A stretch of 64,000 bases of DNA from Loktanella sp. M215 (GCF_021735925.1 NZ_WMEA01000001.1:1952001-2016000), one strand, 5' to 3'; numbered from the stretch's first letter, positions 45,745 to 55,444 are shown. Notes: generated from the letters alone by a model not told the origin. Program-made: numbers and translations.

Positions 45745-47880
45745 ATGTACGAGCGACAGGACCTCGACCTTGCGGCACTCGATGCGGCGCTGGTCTCGCT
45801 CGGGCAGATCCTGACCGTCGAAGAGGCCGAGGCGATGGCGGCCACGATGACACCGGACGAGCGTCTGCAAACGATAGATCAGGCCATCCGCGTGATTGCG
45901 GACCTCTATGTCCATCTGCCGATGAAGCGGCCCCGTTACGCGGTCGATCCTGTCGCCACGTTGCGCCTGCTGCGCCGGGAATCGCCGGTCCTGCCCGACG
46001 ACATCTTTCAAAGCCGCCTGATCGCCATCCTGGATTCGCTGCGGGACGTGCATCTGGCCTATACGCCGCCTGCGCCCTACGACGCGCTGGTGGCGTTCCT
46101 GCCGTTCCTGATGGAAAGGACGGGCAGGTCCCTTGACCCTGCGGCCCGATTTTACGTCACGCGGCTGGTCGCAGAATTTGCCCACCCCACGTTTCGTCCC
46201 GGGGTCGAGATCATCAGCTGGGACGGCACACCCATTCAGCGGGCCTTGGGGCAGATGGCCGACGTCGAGGGTGGCAACAACCACTACTCCCGTGCGGCAC
46301 TGGCGCTGCAGTTCATGACCGTGCGCTGGCTGGGGTCGAACCGCCTGCCGGATGCCCGCTGGGTGGCGGTGGGATACCGGGGCGAAGATGGCAGGGCCTA
46401 CGAGATACGCATGCCGTGGCGTGTCCTGAACATCGACGCCGACGCCGGTTTCATGTTCGGGTCGCAGGCGGTGTGGATGCTGGAAGACATGGCCGCAAAG
46501 GTCGAAGATGAGGCACCTGTCGTCTTGCGCCGGGCGCCGGGAATCAGAAGCGTCTCCCTGCGTTCTCAGGTCGAGACGAAAACACGGCGGCGGTTGTTCA
46601 GGACAGGCGTGACGCGGGACACCGACCTTATCTATGCCGAAGACGCACCCGCCCGACGCGAAAACCGGCAGAAACTGGGTCGCGCCATCGCGGAGGGCAC
46701 GAAAGGCGCAGACCTTTTGGCGATTGCGCCGGATCTGACCTCGACCCTGCCGCGCCATTTTGAGGCCGAGATCATCGCAAGCGACGACGGGCGGTCCTAT
46801 GGCTATATCGGCATCCGGTCGTTCGAGCATCAGGACTGGCTTGAATTCGCGGCAGAGTTCCGGCGGCTGCTGGCCCTGATGCCGGCAAGCGGGCTTGCCA
46901 TCGACGTGCGCGGAAACCCCGGAGGGGTCATTCAGTGCGCAGAGGGCATCCTGCAGTTCATCAGCCCCTGCCGCATTCAGCCACTGAAGTTCCAATGTCT
47001 GGGCACCGAGATTTCGCGGCTGCTGGCCGATCCGGCGGGCGGCGGCGTTGCAGCCCCGATCGAGGAGGTTGTAACGGCGGAAGACGGCTGGGTCCGGGCG
47101 GTCGATATCGCCATGGCCACCGGTGCGATCTATTCCCACAGCATCGCGCTCAGCGATGCCGATCACACCAATGTCTTCGGTCAGGAATACTATGGCCCTT
47201 GCGCCGTCGTCATCGATGCGACCAGTTTCAGCTCTGCCGAGATGTTCGCGGCCGGGTTTCAGGATCACGGTATCGGTCCGGTGATCGGCGCGGATCCGAC
47301 GACGGGCGGTGCAGGCGCGAATTGCTGGACCTTCGACCAGTTGACCGGGCTCGGTCCGGCCGCGGACGCGCTTTTGGGAATCCTGCCACTGCCCAGCGGG
47401 GCGCGAATCCGTTTTTCCGCGCGGCGCTGCGTGCGGATCGGTCCCAGCGACGGCGTCCCGCTGGAGGAACTGGGCGTCTCTGCCGATCTGATCCATGATC
47501 CGACGCCGCGGGATCTGCTGGACAATAACGCCGACCTGAAGGCGATGATCTGCACCACGCTCGCCGGTCTTCAGGCCACATCGCTCGACGTGACAGCGCA
47601 GGCCGACGCGCAGGGCCTGCACCTTTGCATTTCAGGTGCGCCGATTGACCGGGTGGATGTGATCATCGATGGCCGGATCCTCGCCAGCCTCGACTATGCG
47701 GCGGCGCCGCTGTCTGTGACCCTGGCGCTGCCGTCCGCGCCGTCGGCCGGCCCCGTCGCAATGCGCGTCGAGGCCTATCGCCGGGGCCATGTCGTGGCCA
47801 ATCACTGTGCCCTGCTGCGAAGGCCGCCAGCCAGCCCGTGCGAGTCGGAAGTGTCCGGGGCTCAGGCCCAGAACGCGTGA
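45745..47880 (+). CDS. S41 family peptidase without signal peptide
   Basis: 711 residues from the ATG at 45745, with GGAGG just upstream. The S41 core is in the second half: SGLAIDVRGNPGGVIQCAEGIL (substrate-binding strand), VVIDATSFSSAEMFAAGFQDHG with the nucleophile at Ser496/497, and GADPTTGGAGAN. The N-terminal ~300 residues are helical and poorly conserved. The C-terminal ~120 residues form a beta-rich domain. No export signal, so a cytoplasmic protease, unlike most Ctp enzymes. Co-transcribed with the diiron oxidase. Confidence 0.8.
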   Translation: MYERQDLDLAALDAALVSLGQILTVEEAEAMAATMTPDERLQTIDQAIRVIADLYVHLPMKRPRYAVDPVATLRLLRRESPVLPDDIFQSRLIAILDSLRDVHLAYTPPAPYDALVAFLPFLMERTGRSLDPAARFYVTRLVAEFAHPTFRPGVEIISWDGTPIQRALGQMADVEGGNNHYSRAALALQFMTVRWLGSNRLPDARWVAVGYRGEDGRAYEIRMPWRVLNIDADAGFMFGSQAVWMLEDMAAKVEDEAPVVLRRAPGIRSVSLRSQVETKTRRRLFRTGVTRDTDLIYAEDAPARRENRQKLGRAIAEGTKGADLLAIAPDLTSTLPRHFEAEIIASDDGRSYGYIGIRSFEHQDWLEFAAEFRRLLALMPASGLAIDVRGNPGGVIQCAEGILQFISPCRIQPLKFQCLGTEISRLLADPAGGGVAAPIEEVVTAEDGWVRAVDIAMATGAIYSHSIALSDADHTNVFGQEYYGPCAVVIDATSFSSAEMFAAGFQDHGIGPVIGADPTTGGAGANCWTFDQLTGLGPAADALLGILPLPSGARIRFSARRCVRIGPSDGVPLEELGVSADLIHDPTPRDLLDNNADLKAMICTTLAGLQATSLDVTAQADAQGLHLCISGAPIDRVDVIIDGRILASLDYAAAPLSVTLALPSAPSAGPVAMRVEAYRRGHVVANHCALLRRPPASPCESEVSGAQAQNA

Positions 47881-48414
47881 CCCGGACCGTCTGACTGAGC
47901 GCCAGATGTCTGAGTGACCGCCGCCGCGGGACGGTCGAATGGCGTCGCGTCTTGCTCACGCGGCCGCCGTCGCACACACAAGACGGCATCGCCCGTTAGA
48001 GCAATCATCGCAATGGCTCAGGCCATCATCGGCGAGCCTTTCGGAGACGCAAGTGAGGTTGATGAAGCCTCAGGTGTTATCCCAGAAATTCCCTTCCATC
48101 CGCAGCGTCCCAATCGAAAGGTCTGCCAATGAAACCACCTCTCGGGATCAGGCTGGCAAATTGCATGGAGGGGGGAACCCGTGGGTGTGGGATGCGCTGC
48201 AGAACGATGAGACGAGCCCTTTCCGACTCCCGGCGCAAACTGACACCTGGGCGCGACGACGACAGTACTGCCGGACCGCATGTATCGCAGGGACATCAGA
48301 TGCGGCGGGTCGCCGGCTTATCGCTCGGACGATCTGATGGCGTGGCGCGTCGTACAGGGTTTACATTGGACCGCTCCGGTAGCGATGATGGCCGCACCCC
48401 ATCAGGACATCACC
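47881..48414. other. Gene-free region
   Basis: About 530 bp between the S41 peptidase and the cupin gene. Open frames here are short and unlike known proteins; no RNA gene or strong terminator was recognised. Confidence 0.4.
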
Positions 48415-48819
48415 ATGAAGATCACTGCCCGCGCCGACCTTCCCGTCAAGCCTGCCAACAGCGCCTGGTTCACCGGCGATGTCATGATGAGTCCGCTGTT
48501 TCACGACGATGCACCGTCCCGTGTGGCCGGGGCAGAGGTGACCTTTCAGCCCGGCGCCCGCACCAACTGGCACACCCACCCACTGGGCCAGATCCTGATC
48601 GTCACGCAAGGCGAGGGGCGGGTGCAGCGGGAGGGTGGTCCGGTCATGGCGATCAGCGCGGGCGACGTCATCCGCTTTGCCCCCGACGAGCGGCACTGGC
48701 ACGGCGCGGCACCCGACACTAGCATGAGCCATATCGCGATCCACGAAGCGGTGGACGGCAGCGCCGTGACATGGGCTGAGCCGGTCACCGATGCGGACTA
48801 CGCAGGTGAGAGTGGGTGA
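48415..48819 (+). CDS. Cupin domain protein
   Basis: 134 residues from MKITARADLPVK; the longer upstream frame is rejected. The cupin motif 1 is PGARTNWHTHPLGQILIVTQGEGRV (two His), and motif 2 is ISAGDVIRFAPDERHWHGAAP. One metal-binding cupin fold, of the small family related to carboxymuconolactone-decarboxylase-linked cupins. Substrate unknown. AGGA lies about 10 bp upstream. Confidence 0.8.
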   Translation: MKITARADLPVKPANSAWFTGDVMMSPLFHDDAPSRVAGAEVTFQPGARTNWHTHPLGQILIVTQGEGRVQREGGPVMAISAGDVIRFAPDERHWHGAAPDTSMSHIAIHEAVDGSAVTWAEPVTDADYAGESG

Positions 48820-49126
48820 GGGTCGCGGGGCGCCGGGCAGTGACCGCATTTTCGAGCCGTGATTGACCCGGTTGACCCCATTGGAGCCTCCGACGGGCGT
48901 TCATCTTTTAAAGTGAATGCGGATCGCAGAGGGGCCGCCGCAGGGCGATTTACTTGGCTGTCCGTTTTTCCGAGGCCAGATCGTTGGTTTTGCCGCGGCG
49001 GTGATGGTCGTGTCCATGGCCACCCCGATCATGCCGCGACCGGTTCAGTCCGGCGCGGGGCAAGGGGAGGATCGATGCCGACGACTTTCAGGCCCCTGTG
49101 GCAGCCTATGACATGCCGTCAGGCCG
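48820..49126. other. Gene-free region between convergent genes
   Basis: About 300 bp between the cupin gene and the convergent alcohol dehydrogenase. No supported gene or RNA. Confidence 0.4.
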
Positions 49127-50209
49127 TCAGTCGAATACGATGACGTTGCGCTTGGCAGCACCCGTCTTGGTGTCGGCGATGGCCTCGTTGATCTGGTCGA
49201 GGGGCCAGGTTTTGCTGACCAGTTCATCCAGTTTCAGACGATCCTGACGGTAAAGGTCGACGAGCCACGGGATGTCGCGCGCGATGACGACGTCACCCAT
49301 CTTGGACCCGATCATGCCCTGTCCGGTGGCGGCGATCATGACCGGTTCATAGGTGGACGTGGCCCCCGAATGCGGCATCCCCACCATGATGACCTTGCCG
49401 CCCATCGCAAGGTATTGCGGCGCCGTGTCGTAGGCGGGGATCGCACCCACGGTTACGACGACGACGTCGGCGCCTTTGCCCATCGCCTTCTTGGCGACGC
49501 GCCAAGGCTTCTCCTCGGTCGCCAGCACGCCGTCGGTGGCGCCGAAGTCGCGGGCGATAGCGAGCTTTTCTTCAGTCATGTCGACGGCGATAATGCGGCG
49601 GGCGCCCGCGATGCGCGCCCCCTGGATGGCGTTCAGGCCGACGCCGCCGGCCCCGATCACGACGACGTCCTGCCCGGCGCGCAACCCGGCCGCGTTCACC
49701 ACGGCGCCGACACCGGTGATGACACCGCAGGCCAGCAGAGAAGCCGAGACCATGTCCATGTCGGCGGGCAGCTTCACGATCTGGCTCTGGTCGACCACGA
49801 CCCGTTCGGCAAAAGCGCCGCTGTCCATCGCCTGGACGATCGGACCGCCGTCCAGCGTCGTCAACGGGCCGTCATAGCGCGGCGGGGTGGCGCAAAGCAC
49901 GGGCATTCCGCCGCCGCAGGTCGCACAGGTACCGCAGGCGCGGATCAGCGTCACGACCACCGGATCGCCGACCGCGACGCCCCGGATCCCCTCGCCGATG
50001 GCGGTGACGTGTCCCGCCGCCTCATGGCCAAAGATCGCCGGCAGTTTGCCGCCCCAGGCGCCTTCGGCAAAATGGATGTCCGAATGGCAGATGGCACAGG
50101 CCTTCAGTGTGACCTCGACCTCGCCCATGCCGGGCGCGCGCAGGTTGACGGTCTCGATCTGCAGCGGGGCCCCGTGGGCGTGACAGACGGCGGCCTTGAT
50201 CTGGGTCAT
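49127..50209 (-). CDS. Zinc-dependent alcohol dehydrogenase (class III-like MDR)
   Basis: 360 residues. Catalytic zinc ligands are in CAICHSDIHF and FGHEAAGHV. The structural zinc lobe is RACGTCATCGGGMPVLC. The Rossmann motif is VVVIGAGGVGLNAIQGARIAGA, followed by IIAVDMTEEKL, with an Asp typical for NAD preference. It oxidises an alcohol or hydroxymethyl adduct; the substrate is not visible. It stands 63 bp downstream of the MFS gene, same strand. Confidence 0.88.
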   Translation of the reverse strand: MTQIKAAVCHAHGAPLQIETVNLRAPGMGEVEVTLKACAICHSDIHFAEGAWGGKLPAIFGHEAAGHVTAIGEGIRGVAVGDPVVVTLIRACGTCATCGGGMPVLCATPPRYDGPLTTLDGGPIVQAMDSGAFAERVVVDQSQIVKLPADMDMVSASLLACGVITGVGAVVNAAGLRAGQDVVVIGAGGVGLNAIQGARIAGARRIIAVDMTEEKLAIARDFGATDGVLATEEKPWRVAKKAMGKGADVVVVTVGAIPAYDTAPQYLAMGGKVIMVGMPHSGATSTYEPVMIAATGQGMIGSKMGDVVIARDIPWLVDLYRQDRLKLDELVSKTWPLDQINEAIADTKTGAAKRNVIVFD

Positions 50210-50272
50210 GGGTGTTCTCTCGGGCTGATTTCTGCGCCCATCCTGTGTCGGCAGAAAGGCCCCCGCAACCCC

Positions 50273-51481
50273 CTATTGCAAGGTGGCGCTGCTGGGCCGC
50301 GTCGCAGCGAAGACCGCGATGCAGACAGCGACGAGCCCTGCCGCCAGCAGGAACGGTGCGCCGGGCAGGTAGATGGGTGCGGTCGACGCGGTGAACAGCC
50401 AGAAGGTCTGAGTCATCAAGAGGGGAGCTATAATCGTGGCGATGGCGTTGACGCCCGTCAGCACACCCTGCAACTCGCCCTGCTGGTTGTCGGCGGCCGT
50501 GCGGGACATGATGCCCTGCAGCGCGGGCCCCGCGACGGACCCGAGCGCTGTCAGCGGTGTCAGCGCCAGCGCCAGCCACCCGTTGCTGACAAGGCCGAGG
50601 AACAGGAACGTCACCACGTCGAGCGACAGCCCGAAGATCACCGTGTTCCGCTCGCCAAACCGGGCGATGATCGGCCTGATCAGCAGGCCCTGCACGATGG
50701 CGATGCCGACGCCGAAGGCGCCCAGCGACAGACCGATCATCCCCGGCCCCCAGCCAAAGCGCGCCTGACCGAAGTAGGCCCAGACCGCCGGATAGACGAA
50801 AAAGGCGATGGCATAGACGAAGCTGACCGTCAGCAGGCGGCCCAGTCCCGGCAGCGCCGCGATGTGGCGCAGCGCGCCTGCGGGATTGGCGCGCGACCAG
50901 CGGAACGGGCGGCGGATGCGGTCGGTCACGGTCTCTGGCAGGATGAACCAGCCGAAGGTGAAGTTCAGCGCCGACAGGATCGCCGCGGCATAGAAGGGCG
51001 CCCGCACGCCCCAGACGCCCAGCAGTCCGCCGATCAGCGGGCCGATGACAAAGCCCACGCCGAAGGCCGCGCCGATCAGGCCAAAGTTTGCGGACTTCTC
51101 TTCGGGTTTCGAGATGTCGGCCATGTAGGCCGCCCCGGTCGATTGCGTCGCCGCGGTGATGCCGCCGATGATGCGCCCGAGGATCAGCAGCCAGATCGTG
51201 TGCGCCACCGCCATCAGCAGGTAGTCCAGCGCCATCACGGCCAGCGCCAGCAGCAGGACGGGTCTGCGGCCACGGCTGTCGGACACAGCGCCGATCAGTG
51301 GGCCGAACAGGAACTGCATGACCGCAAAGATCGTCGCCAGCAGACCGCCCCACAGGGCGGCATTGGCAAGGCTGCCGCCCTCGACCGCCCTGATCAGGTC
51401 CGGCATCACCGGCAGGATCAACCCGATGCCCATCGCATCGATGACGACAGTGATCAGGATGAACAGGACCGGCAGCGGCAT
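50273..51481 (-). CDS. TetA-like MFS transporter
   Basis: 402 residues with 12 predicted transmembrane helices. The motif A loop GPLIGAVSDSRGRRPVLLLAL after TM2 and the N-terminal VVIDAMGIGLILPVMPDLI are typical of the TCR/Tet (DHA1) drug:H+ antiporters. The substrate is unproven; chromosomal homologues in roseobacters are usually uncharacterised. It starts one base after the pcaD stop, so the two are co-translated. Confidence 0.85.
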   Translation of the reverse strand: MPLPVLFILITVVIDAMGIGLILPVMPDLIRAVEGGSLANAALWGGLLATIFAVMQFLFGPLIGAVSDSRGRRPVLLLALAVMALDYLLMAVAHTIWLLILGRIIGGITAATQSTGAAYMADISKPEEKSANFGLIGAAFGVGFVIGPLIGGLLGVWGVRAPFYAAAILSALNFTFGWFILPETVTDRIRRPFRWSRANPAGALRHIAALPGLGRLLTVSFVYAIAFFVYPAVWAYFGQARFGWGPGMIGLSLGAFGVGIAIVQGLLIRPIIARFGERNTVIFGLSLDVVTFLFLGLVSNGWLALALTPLTALGSVAGPALQGIMSRTAADNQQGELQGVLTGVNAIATIIAPLLMTQTFWLFTASTAPIYLPGAPFLLAAGLVAVCIAVFAATRPSSATLQ

Positions 51482-51482
51482 C

Positions 51483-52286
51483 TCAGGTGATGGTGCCGGT
51501 GCGCGTCAGGAAGTCCGTCAACAGGCGGGCATAGGCCTCTGGTTGTTCGACGCAGGGCAGGTGCCCCGCGCGACGGATGATGTGAAAGCTGCTGCCGGGG
51601 ATCAGGTCGACGGTTTCTCTGACCAGATCGGGGGGCGTGGACCCGTCGTCGCTGCCCGCGATTCCCATGGTGGGCAGGCGCAGCCCGCTGGTCGGCGTCA
51701 TGAAATCCGTACCCGAAATCGCGGCGCAGACGCCGGTATAGCCCTGCACCGGCGTTGCCTCCAGCATCGCCTGCCAAGGGGCCATGGCCGCGGTGCCGTT
51801 GAAGTCGCGGCCGAACCAGCGTTGCATGACGCTGTCGGCGATCGGTCCCATGCCATCGCGGGTCACGGCGGCGATCCGGTCGGACCAGAGCTTGGGGTTG
51901 CCAATCTTGGCTGCCGTATTCGACAGCACCATGGCGCGCACGATGTCCATGCGCTTGACCGCCAGACCCTGGGCGATCATGCCGCCGACGCTGAGGCCCA
52001 CGAACACACAGTTGCGCACATCAAGCTGATCGCAGACCGCCTCGGCGTCCGACACGAGTTGCCCCATGGTATAGGGCGCGTCGGGTGCGTCAGACTGACC
52101 GTGCCCCCGCTTGTCCCAGCGGACATAGCGCAGACCTTGCGGCAGCAGGTCCATGATGGGATCCCACAGGTGGAGCGTCGTCCCCAGAGAATTGGCAAAG
52201 ACCACTGTCGGCGCGCCGGCATCGGTGGACCCGTCGGTGCGGGCGTGCAGGGTGATGCCGTCGCGGGTGATGCGGTGATCGGTCAT
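51483..52286 (-). CDS. pcaD: 3-oxoadipate enol-lactonase (PcaD-like alpha/beta hydrolase)
   Basis: 267 residues. VVFANSLGTTLHLWDPIM (oxyanion region), nucleophile elbow FVGLSVGGMIAQGLA (S99), Asp in GIAGSDDGSTPP and His in RRAGHLPCVEQPE follow PcaD of the beta-ketoadipate pathway. The rest of the pca operon is not in the window; alone with an MFS gene the assignment rests on sequence motifs. Confidence 0.8.
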   Translation of the reverse strand: MTDHRITRDGITLHARTDGSTDAGAPTVVFANSLGTTLHLWDPIMDLLPQGLRYVRWDKRGHGQSDAPDAPYTMGQLVSDAEAVCDQLDVRNCVFVGLSVGGMIAQGLAVKRMDIVRAMVLSNTAAKIGNPKLWSDRIAAVTRDGMGPIADSVMQRWFGRDFNGTAAMAPWQAMLEATPVQGYTGVCAAISGTDFMTPTSGLRLPTMGIAGSDDGSTPPDLVRETVDLIPGSSFHIIRRAGHLPCVEQPEAYARLLTDFLTRTGTIT

Positions 52287-52432
52287 GGAAGTCTCCTGTC
52301 GCGTGATCCTGCAGACAGACCCGCAATAGGCGGCGCGGTCAAGCGGTGACGCATAGGGGACTGGCGTCCCGCGATCGGGCAGGACTCCGGTAGGGGAGGC
52401 TTGGTCACGCGATCGGACGGGCAGACCCTGTC

Positions 52433-53401
52433 CTAATACCGCCTGATCGTCTCCGCGAACAGCGCGGGGTCAACGTTGCCGCCGGTCGCGATGGCGATCA
52501 CGGCTTCGCCCTCGACCCTGTCCGGATGGAACAGCGCCGCGGCAAGGGCTGCGGCACCGCCCGGCTCCACCACGATACGCAGGCGATGAAAGGCCAGCGC
52601 CATGGCGCGCAGGCAGTCATCGTCGCTGACGGCGATGCCCGGTCCGCACAGGTTCTTCATGATCGGAAAGGTCAGATCGCCCGGTTGCGGCGTCACGATG
52701 GCGTCGCAGATCGACCCTTCGGCACGGTCGTTCCGCTGGATCGTCCCTGCGGCGAGGCTGCGCGTCGCATCGTCGAACCCCTCCGGTTCACAGGGCCGTG
52801 CGCGCAGGCCCGAGGCGTCGGCCTGCAGGGCCAGCGCCACGCCAGAGGTCAGCCCGCCGCCACCGCAGCAGACCAGCACATCGGCCTGCGTGACGCCGGC
52901 TTCGGCGGCCTGCGCCGCGATCTCCAGCCCGCAGGTGCCTTGACCTGCGATGACCTGCGGGTCGTCGTAGGGTCGGATCAGGGTCAGGCCGCGGTCTGAC
53001 GCCAGACGGTCGCCGATGGCCTCACGGCTCTCGGTGGCGCGGTCGTACAACACGACCTCCGCCCCCAGCGCGCGGGTATTGGCGATCTTCACCGCCGGGG
53101 CGTTGGCGGGCATGATGATGACGGCAGGTGCTGCGTGCATCCGGGCCGCCAGCGCCACGCCCTGTGCATGGTTGCCGGACGAAAAGGCGATGACCCCGCT
53201 GCTGCGCTGCGCGTCCGTCAGCGCAGAGACCGCCGCCCAGCCGCCCCGGAACTTGAAGCTGCCGGTGTGTTGCAGGCATTCGGCCTTCACCAGCACGCGC
53301 CGCCCGGCGATCTCGTCCAGAAAGGGCGAGGACAACAGCGGTGTCACGCGCACATGGCCATCAAGGCGCCGGGCCGCGGCACGGATCAGGTCGATGTTCA
53401 T
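52433..53401 (-). CDS. PLP-dependent threonine/serine dehydratase
   Basis: 322 residues. PLP lysine K50 in TGSFKFRG; SSGNHAQGVALAARM binds substrate carboxylate and phosphate; CCGGGGLTSG is the phosphate-binding loop; IATGGNVDP near the end. Fold type II, without a C-terminal ACT domain, so a catabolic or eutB-like dehydratase or serine racemase. The start overlaps the stop of the alpha/beta hydrolase by ATGA. Confidence 0.85.
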   Translation of the reverse strand: MNIDLIRAAARRLDGHVRVTPLLSSPFLDEIAGRRVLVKAECLQHTGSFKFRGGWAAVSALTDAQRSSGVIAFSSGNHAQGVALAARMHAAPAVIIMPANAPAVKIANTRALGAEVVLYDRATESREAIGDRLASDRGLTLIRPYDDPQVIAGQGTCGLEIAAQAAEAGVTQADVLVCCGGGGLTSGVALALQADASGLRARPCEPEGFDDATRSLAAGTIQRNDRAEGSICDAIVTPQPGDLTFPIMKNLCGPGIAVSDDDCLRAMALAFHRLRIVVEPGGAAALAAALFHPDRVEGEAVIAIATGGNVDPALFAETIRRY

Positions 53402-54213
53402 GCCATGGACTCCAGCCAGCTTTGCAGCGCCGCAACGGCGGGCGGTTCATCAAGAAACGGCACATGGCCGCGGTCCGGCACCTGGGCAAAGATCCCGTCG
53501 GGGCGACGGCGCTGCATCTCGTCCCATGTGGCCTGAGACAACAGATCGCTGTTCGCCCCCCGGATCGCCGACAGCGGCAGGCCCGCCGTTGCGTCGTAAA
53601 TAGGCCACAGGTCCGGCATGCCGGTCTTACCGTCGCCCAGGGTTGTGGCAAGCGCCGGGTCATAGCGGATCACCAGACCATCCCCGGTCTCGGCATAGTG
53701 TTGTTCCACCTCCGCCAACCAGCGCGCCATCGGCACATCCTTGAAAGTGGCCCATGTTTTGGCACGGACAGCCGCCGCTTCGGCATAGGTCTTCTGCGCC
53801 GGGTTATGACCGACATATCCCGTGATGACCTTCAGTCCGGCAGGGTCGATCACCGGTCCGATGTCGTTCAGTGCCACGCCCAGCAGCCGTCCGTGCGCCG
53901 TGGCGGCCAGCATCATCGCGATCAGCCCGCCGCGCGAGGTGCCAAGGATTGCAGCCTTCTCCAGCCCGAGGTGATCCAGCAGCGCCAGCGCGTCAGCCGC
54001 CTCGTTCGGCACGGTGTAGGTCGCAGGCGCGGCCCAGTCCGACTTGCCGCGTCCCCGGTAATCCAGCCGGATCAACCGGCAGCGCAGATGCGGCGCCACA
54101 TGATTGAAATCGGTGCCGTTGCGCGTCAGGCCAGCCAGCGCAAGGACCGGCAGCCCTTCACCGGCCTCCTCGTAATAGAGCGATGTGCCATCGGGGGCGT
54201 TGAAATGGGGCAT
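53398..54213 (-). CDS. Alpha/beta hydrolase
   Basis: 271 residues. Elbow AILGTSRGGLIAMM (S93), RLDYRGRGKSDW, and a late His in PDRGHVPFLDEP give the Ser-Asp-His triad of the fold. Substrate not predictable. It overlaps the HAD gene (TGATG) and the dehydratase gene (ATGA), in a tightly packed three-gene operon. Confidence 0.82.
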   Translation of the reverse strand: MPHFNAPDGTSLYYEEAGEGLPVLALAGLTRNGTDFNHVAPHLRCRLIRLDYRGRGKSDWAAPATYTVPNEAADALALLDHLGLEKAAILGTSRGGLIAMMLAATAHGRLLGVALNDIGPVIDPAGLKVITGYVGHNPAQKTYAEAAAVRAKTWATFKDVPMARWLAEVEQHYAETGDGLVIRYDPALATTLGDGKTGMPDLWPIYDATAGLPLSAIRGANSDLLSQATWDEMQRRRPDGIFAQVPDRGHVPFLDEPPAVAALQSWLESMA

Positions 54214-54890
54214 CAGATGATCTCCGGGATCGTGGTCAGGTCGGGCAGGATGTGTGCGGGCCGGGCATAGAGCCGGTCGACGGGCGCACCATTGCGGTTC
54301 GCCCAGACCGTGTGAAAGCCGTAGCCTGCGGCGCCCGCCGCATCCCAGCCATTGGACGAGACAAAAAGAACGTCATCGCGCCGGCAGCCGAACCGCTTGC
54401 CCACCATGTCGTAGACCTGCGCATGCGGCTTGAAGACGCCGACATCCTCGACCGATAGCGCATCATCCAGAAGGTCCGTCAGCCCGGCCAGCGTGATCGC
54501 TGCCCGCAGCATGTCGGGCGCCCCGTTCGACAGGATCGCGGTCTGCAACCCGCGATCCTTCAGGGTCCGCAGCATCTGCGGCACCTCCGGGTAAGCCTCC
54601 AGTTCCCAGTACAGCGCCAGCAGACGCTTGCGCAGCGCGTCATCCTCCAGTCCCGCAGCCTCCATCGCCCAGTCGAGGCCGTCCTGCGTGATCTGCCAGA
54701 AATCGCAGTGCCGGTCAGCAATGGCGCGCAGCCAGCTGTATTCCAGCTGCTTTTGCCGCCAGTCGCGCGCCAGCTGCGGCCAGACCGCGGCCAGCTTGTC
54801 CTGACCCGGTTCTTCCGCAGCACGTCGGGCGGCGGAATTGACGTCGAACAGCGTGCCGTAGGCATCGAATATGCAAGTGGTGATGGTCAT
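54213..54890 (-). CDS. Type II (S)-2-haloacid dehalogenase (HAD superfamily)
   Basis: 225 residues from the ATG at 54890 with AGGAG upstream; the upstream frame extension is rejected. The nucleophile is in TCIFDAYGTLFD (D9), then ILSNGAPDML, VGVFKPHAQVYDMV (Lys) and FVSSNGWDAAGAAGYGF, which are the motifs of L-2-haloacid dehalogenases (SNGWD with the Asp). It releases halide from 2-haloalkanoates, likely a marine halogenated-compound function. Confidence 0.88.
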   Translation of the reverse strand: MTITTCIFDAYGTLFDVNSAARRAAEEPGQDKLAAVWPQLARDWRQKQLEYSWLRAIADRHCDFWQITQDGLDWAMEAAGLEDDALRKRLLALYWELEAYPEVPQMLRTLKDRGLQTAILSNGAPDMLRAAITLAGLTDLLDDALSVEDVGVFKPHAQVYDMVGKRFGCRRDDVLFVSSNGWDAAGAAGYGFHTVWANRNGAPVDRLYARPAHILPDLTTIPEII

Positions 54891-55009
54891 GTGATCTCCT
54901 GTCGCTCTGGGGCGGACAGTGGCACGCCACGCGGGCGCGGGCAAAGCGGTTTGCATCCCGGCCCATGATTCGTTACCGTCTGCCCGATTTTGTAATGAAA
55001 GGACGCAAC

Positions 55010-55444
55010 ATGACGACTGCAAAACAGGGCGACACGGTCCGCATCCACTACAAGGGGACCCTCACCGACGGGACCGTCTTCGACACATCCGAAGGCCGCG
55101 ATCCGCTGGAATTCGAGGTCGGCTCCGGCACGATCATCCCCGGTCTGGACGCCGCCATCCCCGGCATGACCGTGGGCGATGAAAAGACCGTCAACGTGCC
55201 TGCCGAACAGGCTTACGGCCCGGTCAACGATCAGGCGCGCCAGGCGATCCCGCGCACCGACATTCCGGCGGACATTCCTGTCGAAGTCGGCACGCAACTG
55301 CAGATGCAGACACCGCAGGGGCAGGTCGTGCCGGTCACCGTGGCCGATGTCACCGACAGCGAAGTGACGCTGGATGCGAACCACCCGCTGGCCGGCAAGG
55401 ATCTGACCTTCGCCATCCAGATGGTCGAGATCAAGGCCGCCTGA
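55010..55444 (+). CDS. SlyD-like FKBP-type peptidyl-prolyl isomerase
   Basis: 144 residues from the ATG at 55010 with AAAGGA upstream. GDTVRIHYKGTLTDGTVFDTSEGRDPLEFEVG, IIPGLDAAIPGMTVGD, and an inserted IF-domain segment (AYGPVNDQARQAIPRTDIPADI) are of the SlyD-type FKBPs, but there is no His-rich metal tail. Acts as a cytoplasmic folding helper. Convergent with a decayed VOC gene. Confidence 0.9.
   Translation: MTTAKQGDTVRIHYKGTLTDGTVFDTSEGRDPLEFEVGSGTIIPGLDAAIPGMTVGDEKTVNVPAEQAYGPVNDQARQAIPRTDIPADIPVEVGTQLQMQTPQGQVVPVTVADVTDSEVTLDANHPLAGKDLTFAIQMVEIKAA

Noticed and set aside
45199..47622. 807-residue minus-strand frame
   Set aside because: Antisense of the S41 peptidase; the plus strand has S41 motifs and a GGAGG ribosome-binding site.
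47881..48414. Overlapping short frames as small genes
   Set aside because: No ribosome-binding sites, no conserved motifs, and frames on both strands look random.
49370..51490. 706-residue plus-strand frame
   Set aside because: Antisense of the alcohol dehydrogenase and MFS genes; low-complexity D/R/Q-rich translation.
51483..52286. Beta-ketoadipate pathway cluster around pcaD
   Set aside because: No pcaB, pcaC, pcaG or pcaH nearby; only an MFS gene and unrelated enzymes flank it.
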